A stretch of 64,000 bases of DNA. It comes from JBAXEO01 sp963789515 (GTDB lineage Bacteria; Actinomycetota; Coriobacteriia; Anaerosomatales; JAAXUF01). The stretch is taken from assembly GCA_963789515.1 (NCBI GenBank), contig CAWBKW010000002.1:310001-374000 (forward strand), written 5' to 3'. A program made the translations under genes and the position numbers. The notes below the pieces were generated by a model, which saw only the letters and a program-made list of their open reading frames with translations, made no database searches and was not told where the DNA came from. Below are positions 26,981 through 35,923 of the stretch, piece after piece (position 1 is the stretch's first letter; every line of letters begins with the position of its first letter).

Positions 26981-27205
26981 GTGGAGTTTTTCGGTATCGG
27001 CACCATGTACGCGATCGTAGTCGTCGGTTCGACCCTTGCGATCGCCATGATCGCCCGCGGCACCACTGAGGCCATGGCTCGCCAGCCCGAGATCGCCGGC
27101 AAGGTCCAGACGATCTTCTTCGTCGGCGCCGGCATGGCTGAGGCACTCGGTATCCTCGGTTTCGTCATGGCTATCCTTCTCTGGACCAAGATCGTCGTCG
27201 GCTAG
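26981..27205 (+). CDS. atpE: ATP synthase subunit c
   Basis: 74-aa ring subunit: two TM helices joined by the polar ARQPE loop. The ion-binding carboxylate is Glu54 in GMAEALG. A perfect AAGGAGG seven bases upstream picks GTG 26981 rather than the longer frame from 26951. The first helix (VVVGSTLAIAMIARG) has far fewer glycines than the usual GxGxGxG helix. No Gln typical of Na+ rings is seen in helix 1, so H+ coupling is more likely (inference). Confidence 0.94.
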   Translation: MEFFGIGTMYAIVVVGSTLAIAMIARGTTEAMARQPEIAGKVQTIFFVGAGMAEALGILGFVMAILLWTKIVVG

Positions 27206-27239
27206 TTCATCTCGCTAAGCCGAATCGGAGGTACCAGGC

Positions 27240-27740
27240 GTGGAGTTACTCATACCGAAGCTGAACGAGCTGATCCCAGCTCTCATATCCTTCACGATCA
27301 TTCTCCTAGTCTCGGCCAAGTTCGTGTGGCCGCCGATCACGGACATGCTCGACCAGCGAGCGGTCAACATCCGCGAGTCACTGGAGCGTGCCGAGGCAGC
27401 CAAGGTCGAGGCGGAGCGTCTGCTCGAGGAGTACAAGCACACCATGGCCGACGCACGCAAGGAGGCCGGAACGATCCTGCAGCAGGCGAAACAGGCTGCC
27501 GAGTCGACCCGTGCCGAAGCGCAGGCCAAGGCGGTTGCTGAGTACGACGAGATGATCGGCAAGGCCCGCGAGGCGATCGAGGGCGAGAAGCGCGCTGCCA
27601 TCGCAGATCTTCAGAAGTCCGTTGCGGACCTGTCGATCGCCGTGGCAGGAAGGCTGATCGCCGGTGAGCTCACGCGAGATGACCAGCTCAAGGTCATCGA
27701 GAAGTACGTCAGCGAGGCGGGGAGCCTGAATGCCAACTAG
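27240..27740 (+). CDS. atpF: ATP synthase subunit b
   Basis: Peripheral stalk subunit of 166 aa: one N-terminal TM helix (about 11-30), then a long charged coiled coil rich in Ala, Glu and Lys (about 35-140). GTG start after GGAGGTACC. It overlaps atpH by 11 bp. Confidence 0.94.
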   Translation: MELLIPKLNELIPALISFTIILLVSAKFVWPPITDMLDQRAVNIRESLERAEAAKVEAERLLEEYKHTMADARKEAGTILQQAKQAAESTRAEAQAKAVAEYDEMIGKAREAIEGEKRAAIADLQKSVADLSIAVAGRLIAGELTRDDQLKVIEKYVSEAGSLNAN

Positions 27741-28296
27741 CAGGATGCTCGCAAAGCAGGTCGTCGCAACGTACGCAGGAGTGCTCTTCGACGCCGCCGA
27801 CCAGGCAGACGCCGTCGACGAGGTCTACGCGCAGCTGGACGCCGCGCGCCGACTGGTCCGCAGTCACGCCCCGCTGCGTGATGCCATGGTTGACGACGCG
27901 GTTCCCGGAGTGCAGCGTGCCGCGGTCGCCCGTGAGGTGTTCGCGGGCCTGCAGCCCTCGCTCGTCGCCACGATCGCCGTGCTCGTCGAGCGCGATGACT
28001 TCGGACTGCTTCCCAGCCTCGTGGATGCATTCGACGAGATCGCCGAGGAGCGTCGCTGCGTGATCGCGGTGGACGTGACGACGGCCGTTGAGCTCTCAGA
28101 CCCCCTGCGCGAGTCAATCAAGGCAAAGATCGCCGCGGACCTAGGCAAGGACGTCGTCCTTCGGGAGACGGTCGACCCCTCGATCATCGGCGGAATCGTC
28201 ATCAGCACGCACGGGCACCGCATCGACGCGAGTTTGGCGTCGCAGCTTGAAAGCGCCCGTCTGGTGCTTAGTGCACATACTGGAGGTGAAGCGTAG
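27730..28296 (+). CDS. atpH: ATP synthase subunit delta
   Basis: Links F1 to the peripheral stalk. 188 aa with an N-terminal helical domain and the C-terminal family block DPSIIGGIVISTHGHRIDASLASQLESAR. ATG 27730 lies inside the end of atpF, so translation is coupled. The stop abuts the atpA ATG. Confidence 0.92.
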   Translation: MPTSRMLAKQVVATYAGVLFDAADQADAVDEVYAQLDAARRLVRSHAPLRDAMVDDAVPGVQRAAVAREVFAGLQPSLVATIAVLVERDDFGLLPSLVDAFDEIAEERRCVIAVDVTTAVELSDPLRESIKAKIAADLGKDVVLRETVDPSIIGGIVISTHGHRIDASLASQLESARLVLSAHTGGEA

Positions 28297-29919
28297 ATGG
28301 CGGAGATCACCGCCAGTAACATCGATGCGGTCCTGCGGTCACAGCTGGACGCGATCAGCACGAGCGTCGAGTCCCGCGAGGTCGGCACCGTCGCCGAGGT
28401 CGGCGACGGTATCGCCCGCGTTGAGGGACTTCGCGGTGCGATGGCCGGAGAGCTTCTGGAGTTCGAAACCTCCGAGGGCTCGACGGTCATGGGCATGGCG
28501 CTCAACCTCGACGAGCGCGAGGTCGGTGCGGTTCTTCTCGGCGACTTCATCAAGGTCAAGGAGAACGACACCGTCAAGACCACCGGGCGGATCGTCCGGG
28601 TGCCGGCAGGCAAGGGCTTCCTCGGGCGCATCGTTGGACCACTGGGTAACCCGCTCGACGGCAAGGGTCCGATCACGGCAGACGGATACCGCAACGTCGA
28701 GCACAAGGCGATCGGCGTTGTCGAGCGTCAGCCCGTCAGCGAGCCTCTCCAGACCGGCATCATGGCCATCGACGCCATGGTCCCGATCGGGCGAGGCCAG
28801 CGAGAACTGATCATCGGCGACCGCCAGACCGGTAAGACGGCCATCGCGATCGACACGATCATCAACCAGAAGGGCAAGGGCGTCATCTGCGTCTACGTCG
28901 CCATCGGCCAGAAGGCCTCCACGGTGGCGGCAGTCGTTGAGACGCTGCAGCAGTTCGGCGCGATGGACTACACCATCATCGTGTCGGCCACGGCGGCCGA
29001 CTCGGCCCCGCTGCAGTACCTCGCCCCCATGTCGGGCGCGGCCATCGCCGAGTACTTCATGTACACCGGCGCCGATGGTCAGCCCGCGAGCAAGGACAAC
29101 CCAGGCAGCGCCACCCTGCTGGTCTACGACGACCTCTCCAAGCAGGCCGTCGCCTACCGCCAGATGTCGCTCACGCTCCGCCGTCCGCCGGGCCGCGAAG
29201 CCTATCCGGGTGACGTCTTCTACCTGCACAGCCGCCTGCTCGAGCGCGCGGTCAAGATGAACGACGAGCTCGGTGGCGGTTCGATGACGGCACTGCCGGT
29301 CATCGAGACCCAGGCCGGCGACGTGTCGGCGTACATCCCCACCAACGTCATCTCCATCACCGACGGCCAGATCTTCCTGACCTCGGATCTGTTCTTCAAG
29401 GGCGTCCGCCCGGCCATCAACGTCGGCATCTCGGTGTCTCGAGTCGGCGGCGACGCGCAGATCAAGGCCATGAAGCAGGTCGCAGGTACGCTCCGTCTGG
29501 ACCTCGCCGCCTTCCGCTCGCTGGAAGCGTTCGCGCAGTTCGGCTCGGACCTCGACAAGGCGACTCAGTCGCAGCTCAACCGCGGCGTCCGCCTCATCGA
29601 GCTGCTCAAGCAGGGACGGTTCGTTCCGGTCCCTGTCGAGAACCAGGTCATCGCGCTGTTCGCCGGTGGCAAGGGCTACCTCGACGACCTGGCCGTCGAT
29701 AAGGTCCAGGCTTTCCGCGACGGGCTCGTCGAGTATGTCCACAGCTCCCATGCGGACGTCCTCAAGACGATCGTCGACGAGAAGAAGATCTCGGAGGATA
29801 CCGAGGCCAAGCTCCACAAGGTCATCCGCGAGTACAAGGGGATCTTCACCGAGGAGCATGTCGTCGGGGACGAGCCTGTGGCCGAGACCGGCGCTGTCGA
29901 CGCTAGCTCGACGGAGTAG
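28297..29919 (+). CDS. atpA: ATP synthase subunit alpha
   Basis: Non-catalytic nucleotide-binding F1 subunit of 540 aa. P-loop GDRQTGKT at 174-181, RQMSLTLRRPPGREAYPGDVFYLHSRLLERA and SVSRVGGDAQIKAMK are all family hallmarks. The C-terminus is longer than average by a short acidic tail (VGDEPVAETGAVDASSTE). No intergenic gap from atpH. Confidence 0.97.
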   Translation: MAEITASNIDAVLRSQLDAISTSVESREVGTVAEVGDGIARVEGLRGAMAGELLEFETSEGSTVMGMALNLDEREVGAVLLGDFIKVKENDTVKTTGRIVRVPAGKGFLGRIVGPLGNPLDGKGPITADGYRNVEHKAIGVVERQPVSEPLQTGIMAIDAMVPIGRGQRELIIGDRQTGKTAIAIDTIINQKGKGVICVYVAIGQKASTVAAVVETLQQFGAMDYTIIVSATAADSAPLQYLAPMSGAAIAEYFMYTGADGQPASKDNPGSATLLVYDDLSKQAVAYRQMSLTLRRPPGREAYPGDVFYLHSRLLERAVKMNDELGGGSMTALPVIETQAGDVSAYIPTNVISITDGQIFLTSDLFFKGVRPAINVGISVSRVGGDAQIKAMKQVAGTLRLDLAAFRSLEAFAQFGSDLDKATQSQLNRGVRLIELLKQGRFVPVPVENQVIALFAGGKGYLDDLAVDKVQAFRDGLVEYVHSSHADVLKTIVDEKKISEDTEAKLHKVIREYKGIFTEEHVVGDEPVAETGAVDASSTE

Positions 29920-29929
29920 GGGAACCTGG

Positions 29930-30826
29930 ATGGCGACCCTGCGCGATATCAAGAACCGCATAGGCAGCGTGCAGTCGACCCGGCAGATCACCCGCACCAT
30001 GGAGATGGTCTCCACCGCGAAGCTGAAGAAGGCGCAGACGCGCATCGAGAACGCGCGCCCGTACGCGTTGGCGATGGCCGAGGTCTTGGGCAACGTCGTC
30101 CGCTACGTCGAGAACGTGAGCCACCCGTTGCTCGAGGTGCACCCGGAGCGCAAGCGTGTCGCGCTTATCTCGATCGTGTCTGACCGAGGGTTCGCGGGTG
30201 CCTTCAACAGCAACATCATCCGTCTGACCGAGCGCACCATGGCCGAGTTCGCTGCCGACGGTGTCGACGTCGAGATGATCCTCGCCGGCAAGAAGGCCCT
30301 CGGCTACTTCCGCTATCGGGGCGTCGAGCCGTCGGTCTCGCTCGTCGGCAACTCCGACAAGCCGTCATACGAGGAGGCTCGTTCGATCGCCGACCACGTG
30401 ATGAAGGAGTACGAGGAGGGCGAAGTCGACGCAGTCTACGTCCTGTTCAACCGCTTCAAGAACATCGCCGACCAGGTTCCCGAGATGCATCAGCTGCTGC
30501 CGATCGAGCACGAGGTGCTCGAATCTGCCGAAGCGGGCGTCCAGGCCGCCGGTCGCAACCTCGAGTATCTCTTCGAGCCGTCGAGCAAGCAGGTGCTCGC
30601 TGACCTGCTCCCGACGTACGTCGAGGCGCTGATCTACCGCTCGATGCTTGAGTCGGCGGCCGCCGAGCAGGGTGCCCGTCGTACCGCTATGAAGTCCGCC
30701 ACAGACAACGCCTCCGAGATGATCACCACGCTGACGCGCAGCTACAACCGCGCTCGTCAGGACGCGATCTCGACCGAGATCGCCGAGATCGTCGGCGGTG
30801 CGGCAGCGCAGGAGGACAAGGGCTAG
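29930..30826 (+). CDS. atpG: ATP synthase subunit gamma
   Basis: Central stalk rotor, 298 aa. N- and C-terminal helices that form the coiled coil are clear: LRDIKNRIGSVQSTRQITRTM at the start and RTAMKSATDNASEMITTLT near the end. The open frame extends upstream into atpA, but ATG 29930 with GGGGAACC before it is the conserved start. The stop abuts the atpD ATG. Confidence 0.96.
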   Translation: MATLRDIKNRIGSVQSTRQITRTMEMVSTAKLKKAQTRIENARPYALAMAEVLGNVVRYVENVSHPLLEVHPERKRVALISIVSDRGFAGAFNSNIIRLTERTMAEFAADGVDVEMILAGKKALGYFRYRGVEPSVSLVGNSDKPSYEEARSIADHVMKEYEEGEVDAVYVLFNRFKNIADQVPEMHQLLPIEHEVLESAEAGVQAAGRNLEYLFEPSSKQVLADLLPTYVEALIYRSMLESAAAEQGARRTAMKSATDNASEMITTLTRSYNRARQDAISTEIAEIVGGAAAQEDKG

Positions 30827-32257
30827 ATGGCAGCTACAGAGAAGGATTCAGCTATGAACGTAGGACGCATCATTCGCGTTGTAGGCCCGGTCATCGACGC
30901 CGAGTTCCCGGCGGAGAGCATGCCGGCCATCTACAACGCCTTGAAAGTCGACGGCACCACCGAGATGGGCGAGATCCATCTGGTGCTCGAGGTCGAGGCG
31001 CACCTCGAGGGTGGGGTCGTCCGCGCAGTCGCGATGGACTCCACCGACGGAGTCACGCGCGGCATGGACGTCGTCGATACCGGCGCCCCCATGCAGATGC
31101 CGGTGGGTCCCGAGACGCTCGGCCACATCTGGTCGGTCACGGGTCACTGCATCGACGGCGAGACCGTCGAAGTCAAGCAGACGTATCCGATCCACCGCCC
31201 GGCGCCGAGCTACGACGAACTCGAGCCCAAGACCGAGATCTTCGAGACCGGGATCAAGGTCGTCGACCTGCTCGAGCCCTACATCAAGGGCGGCAAGACG
31301 GGGTTGTTCGGCGGTGCCGGTGTCGGCAAGACCGTCATCATCATGGAACTCATCAACAACCTCGCCTTGCAGCACGGTGGCACGTCCGTGTTCACCGGTG
31401 TGGGCGAGCGTACCCGAGAGGGCACCGACCTCTGGATCGAGATGAAGGAGTCGGGCGTCATCGAGAAGACCGTGCTCGTGTACGGTCAGATGAACGAGCC
31501 TCCCGGAGCGCGTCTGCGTGTCGGCCTTGCCGGCCTCACCGCCGCCGAGTACTTCCGCGACCAGGGCCAGGACGTACTCCTCTTCATCGACAACATCTTC
31601 CGCTTCACCCAGGCGGGCTCGGAAGTCTCCGCGCTTCTCGGACGCATGCCGTCCGCCGTCGGCTACCAGCCCACGCTGGCCACCGAGATGGGCGACCTGC
31701 AGGAGCGCATCACGTCGACCAAGACCGGCTCGATCACGTCGGTTCAGGCGATCTACGTTCCCGCCGACGACCTCACCGACCCGGCGCCGGCTACGGCGTT
31801 CACCCACCTTGACGCCACCACGGTTCTCTCGCGTGGTATCGCCGAGATGGGCATCTACCCCGCCGTCGATCCGCTCGAGTCCTCGTCGCGCGCGCTCGAC
31901 CCGTCGGTCGTCGGCGAAGAGCACTACGCGGTCGCTCTGCAGGTGCAGCGCATCCTCCAGCGCAACAAGGACCTGCAGGACATCATCGCGATCCTCGGCA
32001 TGGACGAGCTTTCCGAAGAGGACAAGCTCACCGTCGCCCGCGCACGCAAGATGCAGCAGTTCCTGTCGCAGCCGTTCTTCGTCGCCTCGCAGTTCACGGG
32101 CATGGACGGCAAGTACGTCAAGCTCGAGGACACGATCAAGGGCTTCAAGATGATCGCGGACGGCGAGTGCGACGACATCCCCGAGCAGGCGTTCCGCTAC
32201 GTCGGCCCCATCGAGGAGGCCCTCGCAAAGGCCGCCGAGATGGCCGCGACGGTCTAG
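30827..32257 (+). CDS. atpD: ATP synthase subunit beta
   Basis: Catalytic F1 subunit of 476 aa. P-loop GGAGVGKT at 162-169, catalytic GERTREG, and the DELSEED-type loop reads MDELSEEDK. ATG 30827 directly follows the atpG stop, with GGAGG about nine bases upstream; a second ATG at 30854 begins the conserved core MNVGRIIRVVGPV and is an alternative start. Confidence 0.97.
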   Translation: MAATEKDSAMNVGRIIRVVGPVIDAEFPAESMPAIYNALKVDGTTEMGEIHLVLEVEAHLEGGVVRAVAMDSTDGVTRGMDVVDTGAPMQMPVGPETLGHIWSVTGHCIDGETVEVKQTYPIHRPAPSYDELEPKTEIFETGIKVVDLLEPYIKGGKTGLFGGAGVGKTVIIMELINNLALQHGGTSVFTGVGERTREGTDLWIEMKESGVIEKTVLVYGQMNEPPGARLRVGLAGLTAAEYFRDQGQDVLLFIDNIFRFTQAGSEVSALLGRMPSAVGYQPTLATEMGDLQERITSTKTGSITSVQAIYVPADDLTDPAPATAFTHLDATTVLSRGIAEMGIYPAVDPLESSSRALDPSVVGEEHYAVALQVQRILQRNKDLQDIIAILGMDELSEEDKLTVARARKMQQFLSQPFFVASQFTGMDGKYVKLEDTIKGFKMIADGECDDIPEQAFRYVGPIEEALAKAAEMAATV

Positions 32258-32269
32258 GGGAGTCGACAC

Positions 32270-32689
32270 ATGGCCCGGACACTACTCTGCGAGATCGTCA
32301 CTCCCGAATCCATCCTCTACACCAACGAGGTGCGGATGGTCGTCGCCACAACGGCGCAGGGCGAGATCGGCATTCTGCCGCTCCATGCGCCCATCGTGAC
32401 CACACTCGCAGCGGGCGAGGTCCGTCTGCGCTTTGGAGACGCCGCCGCAGACTGGGAGTTCTTCTCCATCAACGGGGGCTACCTGCAGGTCCACGAGGAC
32501 AAGGTCATCGTCCTTGCCGACGCGGCGATCCCCGTGTCACAGATCGATGCGGCGCGAGCGCGTGAGTCGGCGGCGCTGATCAAGGAGCGCCTCGGCGAGC
32601 TTCCCGCGGAGAGCGAGGAGCGCGACAACCTGCTTCGTGACCTGAACTGGGCAGAGGTCCAGGCGCGCGTCGCCGAGAAACGCGGCTAG
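32270..32689 (+). CDS. atpC: ATP synthase subunit epsilon
   Basis: Rotor subunit that couples the stalk to the c-ring and can inhibit hydrolysis. 139 aa: N-terminal beta-sandwich (MARTLLCEIVTPESILY, GEIGILPLHAPIVTTL) and a C-terminal helical hairpin (ARARESAALIKERLGELPAES). Last gene of the operon, followed by a terminator. Confidence 0.94.
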   Translation: MARTLLCEIVTPESILYTNEVRMVVATTAQGEIGILPLHAPIVTTLAAGEVRLRFGDAAADWEFFSINGGYLQVHEDKVIVLADAAIPVSQIDAARARESAALIKERLGELPAESEERDNLLRDLNWAEVQARVAEKRG

Positions 32690-32712
32690 TACCACGAACC
32701 GGCACGTACTAC

Positions 32713-32747
32713 CGGGGGCGGACTCGCGTGAAGCGGGTCCGCCCCCG
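32713..32747 (+). terminator. Terminator of the ATP synthase operon
   Basis: CGGGGGCGGAC and GTCCGCCCCCG form a perfect 11-bp stem with a 13-base loop, 24 bp after the atpC stop. Confidence 0.78.
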
Positions 32748-32826
32748 CTGCGCGCGGTCGTCGCCCCGGTTCACGGGAGCATGACGACCGAAGGGCCTCT
32801 CGGAAAGGTGCGCTATCCTGTCACCC

Positions 32827-34086
32827 ATGGAATCCATCACAGTCCGCGGCGGCCGGCCACTCTCCGGCGAGGTCCGCGTCGAGGGTGCGAAGAACTCCGC
32901 GCTCAAACTCATGGCCGCAGCCCTGCTCGCTCCGGGGTCCTCGCGCATCACCAACGTCCCCGACATCGCCGATGTCGAGATGATGGCGGAGGTGCTCGCC
33001 GGACTCGGCGCGCGGGTGGTGCGAAGCGACCACTCCCTGACCGTCGACGCGACCGAGATCACCAGCTTCGAGGCGCCGTACGAGATGGTGGCCGCGATGC
33101 GTGCCTCCATCTCAGTGCTCGGCCCGTTGGTGGCACGCTACGGTCAGGCGCACGTTGCGATGCCCGGCGGCTGCAACATCGGTTCGCGCAAGATCGACAT
33201 GCACATCAGGGGGCTCACCGAGCTGGGGGTCGAGATCCGCACCGGGCACGGCTACATAGACGCGATCGCTCCCGCCGGAGGCCTGCGCGCGGCGCACGTC
33301 GTCCTCGACTTCCCGAGCGTCGGGGCGACTGAGAACCTGCTCACCGCATCGAGCGTCGCGCATGGTACCACGGTGATAGAGAACGCCGCGCGCGAACCCG
33401 AGATCGTCGACCTCATCGCCTTCCTCAACGGCATGGGTGCGCGCATCAGCGGCGGGGGTACATCCACCCTCACCATCGAGGGTGTGGAGTCGCTGCACCC
33501 CGTCGAGCACCGTGTCGTCGGGGACCGTATCGAGGCGGGCACGTTCGTCGTCGCCGGCGCGATCACCGGCGGACCGGTCACCGTGACCGGATTCGATCCC
33601 GCGCACCTTGAACTCGTCCTGGCGAAACTCGTGCAGGCCGGCTGCGAGATCACCGTCCTGGCCGACGGCGTCACGGTCGAGCGGCGCACGGCCGCGCGCC
33701 CCGTCGACGTCCAGACGCTTCCCTATCCCGGGTTCCCCACGGACATGCAGGCTCAGTTCATGGCACTCATGGCCATCGCCGAGGGCAACAGCATCATCAC
33801 GGAGAACGTCTTCGAGAACCGGTTCATGTTCGCCGACGAGCTCTCCCGCATGGGTGCCGACATCCGGATCGAGGGCCATCACGCGCTGGTCAAGGGCGTC
33901 GCGAGGCTGTCTGCGGCTCCGGTGAAGTGCCCGGACCTGCGTGGAGGTGCGGCGCTCGTGCTGGCGGCCCTGGTCGCCGACGGTGAGACGGTCATCGGCG
34001 ACATCTTCCACATCGACCGCGGCTACGAGGGGTTCGTGGAGAAGCTCTCGCTGCTCGGGGCTGACATCAAGCGTGCGTCGACGTAG
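32827..34086 (+). CDS. murA: UDP-N-acetylglucosamine 1-carboxyvinyltransferase
   Basis: First committed step of peptidoglycan synthesis: adds enolpyruvate from PEP to UDP-GlcNAc. 419 aa with EGAKNSALKLMAAALL at the N-terminus, the active-site Cys116 in PGGCNIGSR (Cys predicts fosfomycin sensitivity), YPGFPTDMQAQFMAL and LRGGAALVLAAL. The ATG is preceded by a -10-like TATCCT and no strong SD, so leaderless translation is possible. Confidence 0.96.
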   Translation: MESITVRGGRPLSGEVRVEGAKNSALKLMAAALLAPGSSRITNVPDIADVEMMAEVLAGLGARVVRSDHSLTVDATEITSFEAPYEMVAAMRASISVLGPLVARYGQAHVAMPGGCNIGSRKIDMHIRGLTELGVEIRTGHGYIDAIAPAGGLRAAHVVLDFPSVGATENLLTASSVAHGTTVIENAAREPEIVDLIAFLNGMGARISGGGTSTLTIEGVESLHPVEHRVVGDRIEAGTFVVAGAITGGPVTVTGFDPAHLELVLAKLVQAGCEITVLADGVTVERRTAARPVDVQTLPYPGFPTDMQAQFMALMAIAEGNSIITENVFENRFMFADELSRMGADIRIEGHHALVKGVARLSAAPVKCPDLRGGAALVLAALVADGETVIGDIFHIDRGYEGFVEKLSLLGADIKRAST

Positions 34087-34121
34087 ACGCGCCAGAAGCT
34101 GGAGAGGGGACTCGAACCATC

Positions 34122-34544
34122 ATGCTTGATCGCGCCGCTATCGAAGCAATCATTCCGCACCGCGCTCCATTCCTGCTCATCGACCGGGTGCTCGAGATGG
34201 AACCGGGTGTCTCGGCGGTCGGCGAGCTCGACGTCGTCGACTCCGCCTTCTGGGTGCCCGGCCACTTTCCTGACTATGCCGTGATGCCCGGCGTGTTGAT
34301 CGTCGAGTCCCTCGCGCAGGTCGGCGCCGTGGCGCTCCTCTCGCTCGCAGAGAACCGGGGCAAGCTCGCGTTCTTCGCGGGCATCGACAAGGTCCGCTTC
34401 AAGCGTCAGGTCGTGCCGGGGGAGACGCTCCGCCTCGACTGCGCCATCACGCGCATGCGGGGGCCCATCGGTTTCGGCGAGGCCCGGGCGACCGTCGAGG
34501 GCGAACTGGCGTGTTCGGGCGAACTCATGTTTGCGATAAAATAG
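34122..34544 (+). CDS. fabZ: 3-hydroxyacyl-[ACP] dehydratase
   Basis: Hot-dog fold dehydratase of type II fatty-acid synthesis. 140 aa; catalytic His48 in GHFPDYAVMPG and Glu62 in GVLIVESLAQVGA. Start region IEAIIPHRAPFLLIDRVLE is typical. It follows murA by 35 bp with GAGAGGGG upstream of the ATG. Confidence 0.96.
   Translation: MLDRAAIEAIIPHRAPFLLIDRVLEMEPGVSAVGELDVVDSAFWVPGHFPDYAVMPGVLIVESLAQVGAVALLSLAENRGKLAFFAGIDKVRFKRQVVPGETLRLDCAITRMRGPIGFGEARATVEGELACSGELMFAIK
34514..34542 (+). promoter_or_regulatory. Candidate promoter at the end of fabZ
   Basis: TAAAAT (34537-34542), AT-rich for this genome, with a weak TTCGGG 17 bp upstream. It would start transcription about 80 bp before the UDP-sugar dehydrogenase. 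Confidence 0.3.
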
Positions 34545-34626
34545 CGGGGTTTACCGCTCGGCCGTCGTGGTTCGTTCCGAGGGAAGCTCGCGTGAGCGCC
34601 CCTGACTGATTGGGAGAACGTCGAAC

Positions 34627-35922
34627 ATGTCCCTTCTGCAGCGTCTCAGTGATGGCAGCGCCGTGTTCGGCGTCGTGGGCCTCGGCTACGTGGGTCTGCC
34701 TCTGGTCGTGGAGATGGCCCGTTCCGGGCATCACGTCATCGGCATCGACGTCGCCGCGGGCAAGGTCGCCGAGGTATCGGCTGGACGGAGCTACATCCCC
34801 GACGTCCCCTCCGAGGAACTCGCCGAGATGGTCTCGGATGGACTCATCGAGGCCACGACCGACTTCTCGCGCGCAGGGGAGTGCGACGTGATCGTCATCT
34901 GCGTCCCGACGCCGCTCGACGAGATGAAGGAGCCGGACACGTCCTTCATGGAGTCCGCCGCCCGTCAGATCGCGCCGTACCTGCGCCCGGAGATGCTGGT
35001 CACGCTCGAGTCGACGACCTATCCCGGTACCACCGAGGAGATCGTGCAGCCGATCCTGGAGACCTTCGACCTGAAGGTGGGAACCGACCTTCATCTGGCG
35101 TTCTCGCCGGAGCGCGTCGATCCCGGCAACCCCGTCTACCAGACCAAGAACACGCCCAAGGTGGTCGGAGGCGTGACGAAGGAATGCACTGAGGTCGCTG
35201 TAGCGTTCTACGAGCGCTTCCTCGACACGGTCGTCCCGGTGTCCTCGACACGCACCGCCGAGATGACGAAGCTGCTCGAGAACATCTTCCGTTGCGTCAA
35301 CATCGCGCTCATGAACGAGCTCCTGCTGGTCAGCGAGCGCATGGGCATCAACATCTGGGAGGTCGTCGACGCGGCCAAGACCAAGCCCTTCGGCTTCATG
35401 CCGTTCTATCCCGGGCCCGGTCTGGGCGGACACTGCATCCCGATCGACCCGTTCTACCTTTCATGGAAGGCCCGGCAGTTCGATATGCACACCGAATTCA
35501 TCGAGTTGGCTGGCAAGACCAATGAGGCGATGCCGTACTACGTGGTCGAGCGCCTTGCGAGCGCACTGAACACTCACCGCAAGCCGCTCGCCGGAAGTCG
35601 AGTGCTGATCCTCGGCATCGCCTACAAGGCGAACATCGACGACATGCGTGAGTCGCCCGCCATCAAGATCGCAGAGCTCCTTCTGGTCAAAGAGGCCGAC
35701 GTGGTCTACCACGATCCCTTCGTGTCCGAGTTCTCCGTAGGAGGCGTCAGCATCCCGCAGGTCGAGCTCACCGCCGAGAGCCTGGCCGAGATCGATGCCG
35801 TTGTCGTGGTCACCGACCACTCGGATGTGGACTACGCCCTGGTCGTCGAGGCGAGCAAGCTGATCCTCGACACGCGAAACGCGCTGAAGGCCTTCGACGA
35901 CGTCAAGGTGGTGCGTCTCTAG
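34627..35922 (+). CDS. UDP-N-acetylglucosamine/UDP-glucose 6-dehydrogenase family protein
   Basis: NAD-dependent four-electron oxidation of a UDP-hexose to the uronate. 431 aa: Rossmann GLGYVGLPL near residue 18, substrate domain with SPERVDPGN, and catalytic Cys270 in GGHCIPIDPFYLSWKA, then GIAYKANIDDMRESPA. The PGPGLGGHCIPIDP form and KANIDDMRESPA block fit the UDP-GlcNAc dehydrogenase branch (WbpA/WecC-like) better than UDP-glucose dehydrogenase. It heads the glycan locus and its product could be the acidic sugar of that polymer. Confidence 0.9.
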   Translation: MSLLQRLSDGSAVFGVVGLGYVGLPLVVEMARSGHHVIGIDVAAGKVAEVSAGRSYIPDVPSEELAEMVSDGLIEATTDFSRAGECDVIVICVPTPLDEMKEPDTSFMESAARQIAPYLRPEMLVTLESTTYPGTTEEIVQPILETFDLKVGTDLHLAFSPERVDPGNPVYQTKNTPKVVGGVTKECTEVAVAFYERFLDTVVPVSSTRTAEMTKLLENIFRCVNIALMNELLLVSERMGINIWEVVDAAKTKPFGFMPFYPGPGLGGHCIPIDPFYLSWKARQFDMHTEFIELAGKTNEAMPYYVVERLASALNTHRKPLAGSRVLILGIAYKANIDDMRESPAIKIAELLLVKEADVVYHDPFVSEFSVGGVSIPQVELTAESLAEIDAVVVVTDHSDVDYALVVEASKLILDTRNALKAFDDVKVVRL

Positions 35923-35923
35923 C

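Noticed and set aside
28339..30093. 584-codon minus-strand frame across atpA and similar long antisense frames (1845-3140, 18785-20557, 30848-32269)
   Set aside because: All lie opposite well-conserved essential genes and lack any recognisable family, start signal or operon logic.
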